64,000 nucleotides of DNA from Sambucus nigra (lineage: Eukaryota > Streptophyta > Magnoliopsida > Dipsacales > Adoxaceae), in contig OX422219.1 of the NCBI GenBank assembly GCA_949130495.1, positions 267,639,111 through 267,703,110 on the forward strand, written 5' to 3'. Every line of letters begins with the position of its first letter. The stretch's first letter is position 1. The notes under the pieces are model-generated. The model did not search any database, was not told where the DNA came from, and worked only from the letters and a program-made list of their open reading frames with translations. The translations under genes and the position numbers were made by a program. Shown piece by piece: positions 59,196-64,000 of this stretch.

Positions 59196-61115
59196 ATGGC
59201 CGAGGAACGTCCTTTACGGGACTACTTTGGTCATTTTCCATTGACACGTGACACGTGTGAGAGTAATCCCGAGCGGTCTCTTTATGTTATTCTTCATGAT
59301 TTCACCTCTCTCACGAGTAACGTTGGTACTCTTGACCCATCTATGCACTCACCTCCTATTCCATCCCCCTCGGTGTCAAGTGTCGACGTGCCTCATCCTT
59401 TGTTGTGCACCCACTGTTCTTATGCCGATCACATGTCCCATGTGTGTCCATACTTGTCATATCCATACAAACCCACCATGGAACATGTGTATCCATATGA
59501 CACTGTTCCGGAACCCACCTCGGCCCACTATCCCGATACACCTCATCCCGAGTTGTGTGAGTCCCCGAGTTATTCGTGGAGGCCTGATCACCCTTCCACG
59601 CAATACGTATCCCAACCCGATGTTGTGGATCCTCACACGTTCCAACAGTTGTCATGGCAATCTTGTGCACCCAGTCACGATCAGTTTCCTCACTACGCAC
59701 CCCATGCGCATCAACCATTAGTCCATCACGAAAGCGATCCTTTTGTGTATGATGTACTTGACCCCACCCCACACACTTCATATGATTATTCTCCATACAC
59801 TCACGATTATAGCGAGTTGTGTCCACCTCACCCACCGCCACTACCCATCATTCCACCAACACCTTCATCCACATCCACTCTCAAAACCCTCTTGCAAAAG
59901 TCCATACTTGAGCAAGAGCAAGCAATTCAAACTCAAGCTCTCCAAAGGCTTGAACAAAGGTTAAATGAATTGGAGTGTGCGCGAGAGTTGGATATTCCCA
60001 TGGCCCCACCCATCGTTGCCACTGAGTGTGATGATGATGTGTCCCCTTGTGACACAGAATTTGAGTGTGACCAACCCTACCACTCCGAGAATCTTGAAGT
60101 TGAGACCGTTCCATGGTCCGGGTCCCAAGTCGACAATTGTGTTGACTTACCTTTATATAGTGAGCCTGATCTAATCCCACCATGTCCACATGAACCTCAC
60201 CTTGCGGTTCCTATTCCTTTTCCCGTCGAATCCAAAAAAATGCCCGAGTCTATACCTATCGAGTTTCACCCTTATGTTCCCGAGGAACCAATTTATCCTA
60301 GGTTAGCTCCGGCTACAAGTGTTCATCATTTTCCCGAGATAGAATCCGTGATAGTTCCTAACTATCCGGATATGGATGATATCCCACCATGCATGGCTCC
60401 CTTTGAGCCCGATATTTCTATCGATTCCTCTATCTCCGAGATTGGTGTCTCGTCTTACCCACCCACCTCATTTACCAATGCTAGTCTTGTGGAGAAGTTG
60501 ATCACTCCATCTTTAGAAACCACACTCCCTTGTGAGTATTCCTTTACTCCTCCCAATGAGTGTGTGTCTCCCACGCTTGAGTTGGATCATCTTCCTCCAC
60601 CATTTATCCCACCCGATACACCATTTGTCCCACCCGACCCACCCATTGTTCCTTCCACCCCACCAACTGGTTTGGATCTCGATTTTGCACATTTCCAGTT
60701 TCCATATACATATTTAGATCCTCACCTGAAGCCATCCACCATCTATGAGAGTATTTTTGGTGCTACTCTCCACCGTGACACCGAGTTTGTTCCTCCATGC
60801 ACACCACTTCCTAGTGGTGTTGAATTTTCTTCTCAACAGCTCCCTGGTGTGTCACGGCGCGACCATTATCATCGTCCATTTATAGAATGGTCGTGTGATT
60901 TTTATGAGCCCCACCCCATTCCACTTGCCAAACCCTTTTGCCTTCCCATACAACTTGAGCACCATGCTTATAGGGCCCTTGTTGCCCTCACCTTTCGGCT
61001 CAACAAGGCACGTGATCGATACCTCTTCACCCTCACCTTTACCCTTTTTCCCACCCGCCCTTGGTCCACCGATGCTTTGCATCGTGTGATGCACTTTGCC
61101 ATACAGGTGCATTGA
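59196..61115 (+). CDS. Gag-like protein of non-autonomous element D, 639 aa
   Basis: An intact ORF starting at ATG (MAEERPLRDYFG), by far the longest in the window. Residues 71-84 form a CX2CX4HX4C zinc knuckle (CTHCSYADHMSHVC), typical of nucleocapsid domains but placed unusually near the N-terminus. Residues about 85-225 are rich in Pro, His and Tyr. Residues about 229-265 (LKTLLQKSILEQEQAIQTQA and on) form a likely coiled coil. The rest is acidic and Pro-rich with many PP and PDxP repeats. No protease, RT or integrase follows. The likely role is binding element RNA and joining particles built by a helper element's proteins. Its intactness agrees with the near-identical LTRs. Function is inferred from the knuckle and position only. 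Confidence 0.7.
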   Translation: MAEERPLRDYFGHFPLTRDTCESNPERSLYVILHDFTSLTSNVGTLDPSMHSPPIPSPSVSSVDVPHPLLCTHCSYADHMSHVCPYLSYPYKPTMEHVYPYDTVPEPTSAHYPDTPHPELCESPSYSWRPDHPSTQYVSQPDVVDPHTFQQLSWQSCAPSHDQFPHYAPHAHQPLVHHESDPFVYDVLDPTPHTSYDYSPYTHDYSELCPPHPPPLPIIPPTPSSTSTLKTLLQKSILEQEQAIQTQALQRLEQRLNELECARELDIPMAPPIVATECDDDVSPCDTEFECDQPYHSENLEVETVPWSGSQVDNCVDLPLYSEPDLIPPCPHEPHLAVPIPFPVESKKMPESIPIEFHPYVPEEPIYPRLAPATSVHHFPEIESVIVPNYPDMDDIPPCMAPFEPDISIDSSISEIGVSSYPPTSFTNASLVEKLITPSLETTLPCEYSFTPPNECVSPTLELDHLPPPFIPPDTPFVPPDPPIVPSTPPTGLDLDFAHFQFPYTYLDPHLKPSTIYESIFGATLHRDTEFVPPCTPLPSGVEFSSQQLPGVSRRDHYHRPFIEWSCDFYEPHPIPLAKPFCLPIQLEHHAYRALVALTFRLNKARDRYLFTLTFTLFPTRPWSTDALHRVMHFAIQVH

Positions 61116-63220
61116 CCACTTTAGACTGTTTCCAACAAGACTGGCGCTTCAGTCTTATTTGGGGGTGATTTTCATCACCCATTCTTCTGCCGCCCTGCGC
61201 TTTCATAGATCCTATCTTTAGGATGAGATTTCATCGGTCTGGCTGAAGACATTAAACTTAGCGCTACCGGGAGGCAGCCCGCGTTTCTTGTACTAGTCAC
61301 ATCCTGTTTGGGGGTGGTGTTTCAGATCACCCTATGTTTTACCATGCTTATAGACATGTACACATTTTTTTCTCATCCTTTATTCAGGTTTATTCTTGGC
61401 TTCACATGTCTACTTCATTAGCGGTTGATTTCTGGTAATCTCTTTCCTACCTCATGCTCTCAATTTTAAAAATCATTTTACCTAACATCGAGGACGATGT
61501 TCCTTTTTGTTTGGGGGTAGGGAATTTTATCAAAATCGTACCTCTTTTGAAAAATTTTGATTTTTGAACCTGATTTTTAAAAATTTTGTGCAGTTTCTTT
61601 CATCTCACTCATTGATGTGAATTTTCAATCATCCATCTTTTAAAGTCTAGGAATCAAGCTAGAGAATATCTTTTATAAATAGCTTATGTAATACATAACA
61701 AGGCATTTTGCACCATGAATTTCTAGACTCAACAAAATTTGCGCACGTATCACGTCACTACGGTTAGAGTTGAGGAGTACTAAAATTCTATAGAGAACCT
61801 TAAGGATCACTAGTAGAGACTTTTGCCCGTGAGATTTGTGCCTTTCACCCTTTTTGAGTGTTTTACGCAATCTCCGAGTCACAAGTTGATTCAACTTCTT
61901 TTGGGTCCGCACTTAATTGTTGTATGATCTCATTTTCTTTCATAAAATTTTGGTTGATCGCTGAGAATGACATCTCTTTCGAGTTGTAAGAAATGCGTAT
62001 CTTGAAATTTGTCCCGATCACTAGGATTTTTATCCATACACCTACCACTTTCCCCCATATCACATTTCCATTCACTTCACCCATTATATTTCCCCATCCA
62101 TATATATTCCCCTCACTACCCATACATTCCCCACACCATCCATTTATCATTCCATCCATATCATCTTCCATCATTTTCAAATAAAAGAGTGTGATTTCAA
62201 ATGTAAATGTCTTCAGTGCTGGTTTGAAAAATGAGAGAAAAACAAAAAAAAGAAAAAAAAAAGTAAGAAAAAAAAAAGAAAATCGAAAAAAAAGAGAAAA
62301 ACAGAAAAATAGCAAAAAAATAGAAAAAAGAAAAAAAAAAGAAAAATCGAAAAAAGAGAGAAAAGAAAAAAAGAGAGTTGTAGTTAATTTTTGTTAAAAT
62401 AAAGACATTTGTGCCTAATGTGAACACTCTTCTATCATATCCACTATACATCCATCATATCATCATCCCATCCTATCCTACCTACCTCATCCCAAACATC
62501 CCACATCATCATATCCTTCCTATTTCATTTTCCCCCTCACCCATATACATCCATGTTCCCCTAGATGTTCGGGCAAATGAGAGTCAACGTGGTGAATAAC
62601 TCGACGTTCTCACTATTGTGATTAGCATTCTTTCATGAGATCATTTTTCTTTCTTATTGTTTGTTCTTTCATATATGTGTGTGAGACGTTTGAACTTGCT
62701 TACATTTACTCACCTCCTCACACACAAGAGCGATACACTAACCCTAATCTCGAGAGTTCGTTTCAGAGAGATATATCCGTGAGATTTGAAGTTGAAGCGT
62801 TGATTCCGACAAGGCAATCTAGGAATTACTCTTGTGATACTCGACCCGTTTTGACTGATTCACACTACACACGTTGAGTTCTAGGAAGGATGTGCCTTGA
62901 GTATTTACTTAGCTTAATCTTTTTACACAATCTAGCTTGTATTTCTGAAATCATTTTTACTGTGATGGATTGTGCGATTATGCGACATCTAATAAGAGAT
63001 TGACTGCCTTTCAATAAATTTTTGCAAATAAAGAATTTTGTGGGTATATTCCCTGCAAACCCTCACGAGACACAACTCATCCTGTAGGGCAACCTATAGG
63101 TTTAAAGGCTTGTTGCACATGCTAAGTGCAATCGCAAGTGCCCGCGAAAGTGGTACACTTTTGGTTTCTTATCTTTCTCTTTCTCTCTATCTTATTGCTC
63201 GAGGACTAGCAACGCTCTGT
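61116..63220 (+). other. Element D 3' non-coding region with conserved Athila/Tat blocks
   Basis: No pol gene is present in these 2.1 kb. Visible blocks are TTTGGGGGTGATTTTCATCA (61158) with perfect arms GGGTGA and TCACCC; TTAGCGCTACCGGGAGGCAG (61259) with CGGG/CCCG arms; TTTGGGGGTGGTG (61308) followed by ATCACCC; ACATCGAGGACGATGT near 61486; and TTTGGGGGTAGGG near 61511. Such blocks recur between coding region and LTR in Athila/Tat elements. An almost pure A/G tract lies at 62226-62388. Confidence 0.65.
62226..62388 (+). repeat. A/G-rich low-complexity tract
   Basis: About 160 bp of A-runs broken by single G and GAAAAA words, with few pyrimidines. Confidence 0.9.
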
Positions 63221-63232
63221 TTGGGGGTGGTG
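63221..63232 (+). promoter_or_regulatory. Element D polypurine tract
   Basis: TTGGGGGTGGTG directly precedes the 3' LTR start TGATAAGC. It is the last of four TTTGGGGGT-type motifs downstream of the ORF and the only one abutting an LTR. Confidence 0.8.
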
Positions 63233-64000
63233 TGATAAGCACCCAAAACTGTACTATTTATACCCCGAATAGTTGTATTTTAGTTGCTATTTCTCGACAA
63301 TATGGGTCTTATGCGCTTAAATGTTTAATATGCAGGTTTAATGTACGTTGCGGTGTTCAAACGCGTATTTCAAGGCAATTGTGCATTTTATGGAGCTAAA
63401 TACCCTTATCTTGTACCCCAATTACCTCTCCCGTACCCTAACCCGAGACTAAACCTAGCCAAACTTACCCTAAGCCCGTGTGTGTTTTATTTGTGTCATT
63501 TTATTATTTTTTAGATTTTTAGCTTGAGTCATTTCTATTTTTTAGGATTTATTTTGTATTTTATAGGTTTCATTTTCTATTTTTCTATTTTATTTTTATT
63601 AATATAATTTTATTTTATTCTGATTAGTTTCTAGTTTTATTTTATTAAGATTTTAATTTTTAGGATTTCATTTATTTTTTTAGTTATTAGATTTTATTTT
63701 TTTAGGACTTTAATTTTATAGTTTAATAGATTTACATTTTTATTTTTCTTTTCATTTCTTTTTCTTTTTATTTTTAATTTGAATCTTTATTTTATTATTT
63801 TAGAAGTAGGATTTTTACTTTTTAGAATTTTAATTTTATTAGTTTTAATTTGTTTTTGTTAGTGTCATTTTAAGGGTTCAAATTAAGCACACACACATCA
63901 CCATTATCCTACACCTATCCTACACCCACTAACCTATCCTACACACATTTACATCTACACACTACCTACCCTTATCCTTACCATACACCCTCACCCACCA
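63233..64000 (+). repeat. Element D 3' LTR, cut by window end
   Basis: It aligns without gaps to 55416-56183. The substitutions I see are at 63444, 63522, 63617, 63657 and 63945 (approximate positions). Confidence 0.92.

Larger units (their letters stand above)
55416..64000 (+). mobile_element. Element D: young Athila/Tat-like non-autonomous LTR retrotransposon
   Basis: The 5' LTR 55416-58157 begins TGATAA and ends TTATCA. A primer site follows, then an internal region of 5075 bp with one gag-like ORF, a polypurine tract at 63221-63232 and a 3' LTR from 63233 cut by the window end. The first 768 bp of the two LTRs align without gaps and show five substitutions by eye, so the insertion is recent. 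The Athila/Tat assignment rests on the Asp-type primer site and on conserved non-coding blocks after the ORF (GGGAGGCAGCCCG, ACATCGAGGACGATGT, TTTGGGGGTG). It sits inside element C; the left flank is ATGCT, and the right TSD is out of view. Confidence 0.85.

Noticed and set aside
59356..59841. Long antisense and alternate-frame ORFs over the Gag-like gene
   Set aside because: They are shadows of the 639-codon gene caused by its skewed, proline-rich codon use.

Overview
This is a plant nuclear window, most likely from an angiosperm with a large, repeat-rich genome. I see no host gene, tRNA gene, rRNA gene or CRISPR array. Almost all of it can be read as nested LTR retrotransposons at different stages of decay. 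The species cannot be told from the sequence.

The commonest component is a Ty3/gypsy Tekay/Del-like family with very long LTRs (about 3-4 kb) that begin TGTAACACCCC or TGTAATACCCC and end GGGGTGTTACA or a close variant. I count eleven such LTRs. Two are on + (1-1920, 3289-6265) and nine on - (6808-9758, 13999-16704, 21978-25157, 26575-29704, 30519-33783, 37496-49716 interrupted, 38536-43337, 44604-48561, 51429-54380). Two complete but gene-less elements can be delimited: A (21978-29704, TSD ATAAA) and B (38536-48561, TSD CGGGC). Each has a primer site of the initiator-Met type, a G-rich polypurine tract and only 1.3-1.4 kb between its LTRs. Two solo LTRs carry exact 5-bp TSDs (6808-9758, ATAAC; 30519-33783, CCAAT). 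Element C (51429 to beyond the window) is a third gene-less relative.

Layout: 1-1920 is an LTR cut by the window edge. 1921-2800 is unassigned, with a MITE-like foldback. 2803-13998 is a decayed Ty1/copia element on -, reading gag, protease, integrase and RT from high to low coordinates, and is split by two solo LTRs. 13999-16704 is a truncated LTR. 16705-21698 is poorly assigned but holds an Ogre/Tat-like primer site and a candidate LTR. 21699-36037 is an old repeat hit by element A and by a solo LTR. 36038-37495 is unassigned. 37496-49716 is an LTR containing element B, which itself contains a LINE fragment. 49717-51428 is a copia-type LTR remnant. 51429-64000 is element C, interrupted by D.

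Element D (55416 to beyond 64000) is young and Athila/Tat-like. It has a 2742-bp 5' LTR, an Asp-type primer site, one intact 639-codon Gag-like ORF with a CCHC knuckle, no polymerase genes, a polypurine tract and the first 768 bp of a near-identical 3' LTR.

The most interesting signals are structural rather than coding. (1) All eleven Tekay-like LTRs keep an AG|GT junction, and most keep a GT or GC donor about 2 kb upstream, suggesting an intron inside the LTR. (2) A hairpin next to the polypurine tract keeps its pairing while its stem sequence is replaced. (3) A roughly 60-bp module occurs ten times, with compensatory stem changes. (4) Palindromic CpG-containing words of different kinds occupy the same LTR position in different copies.
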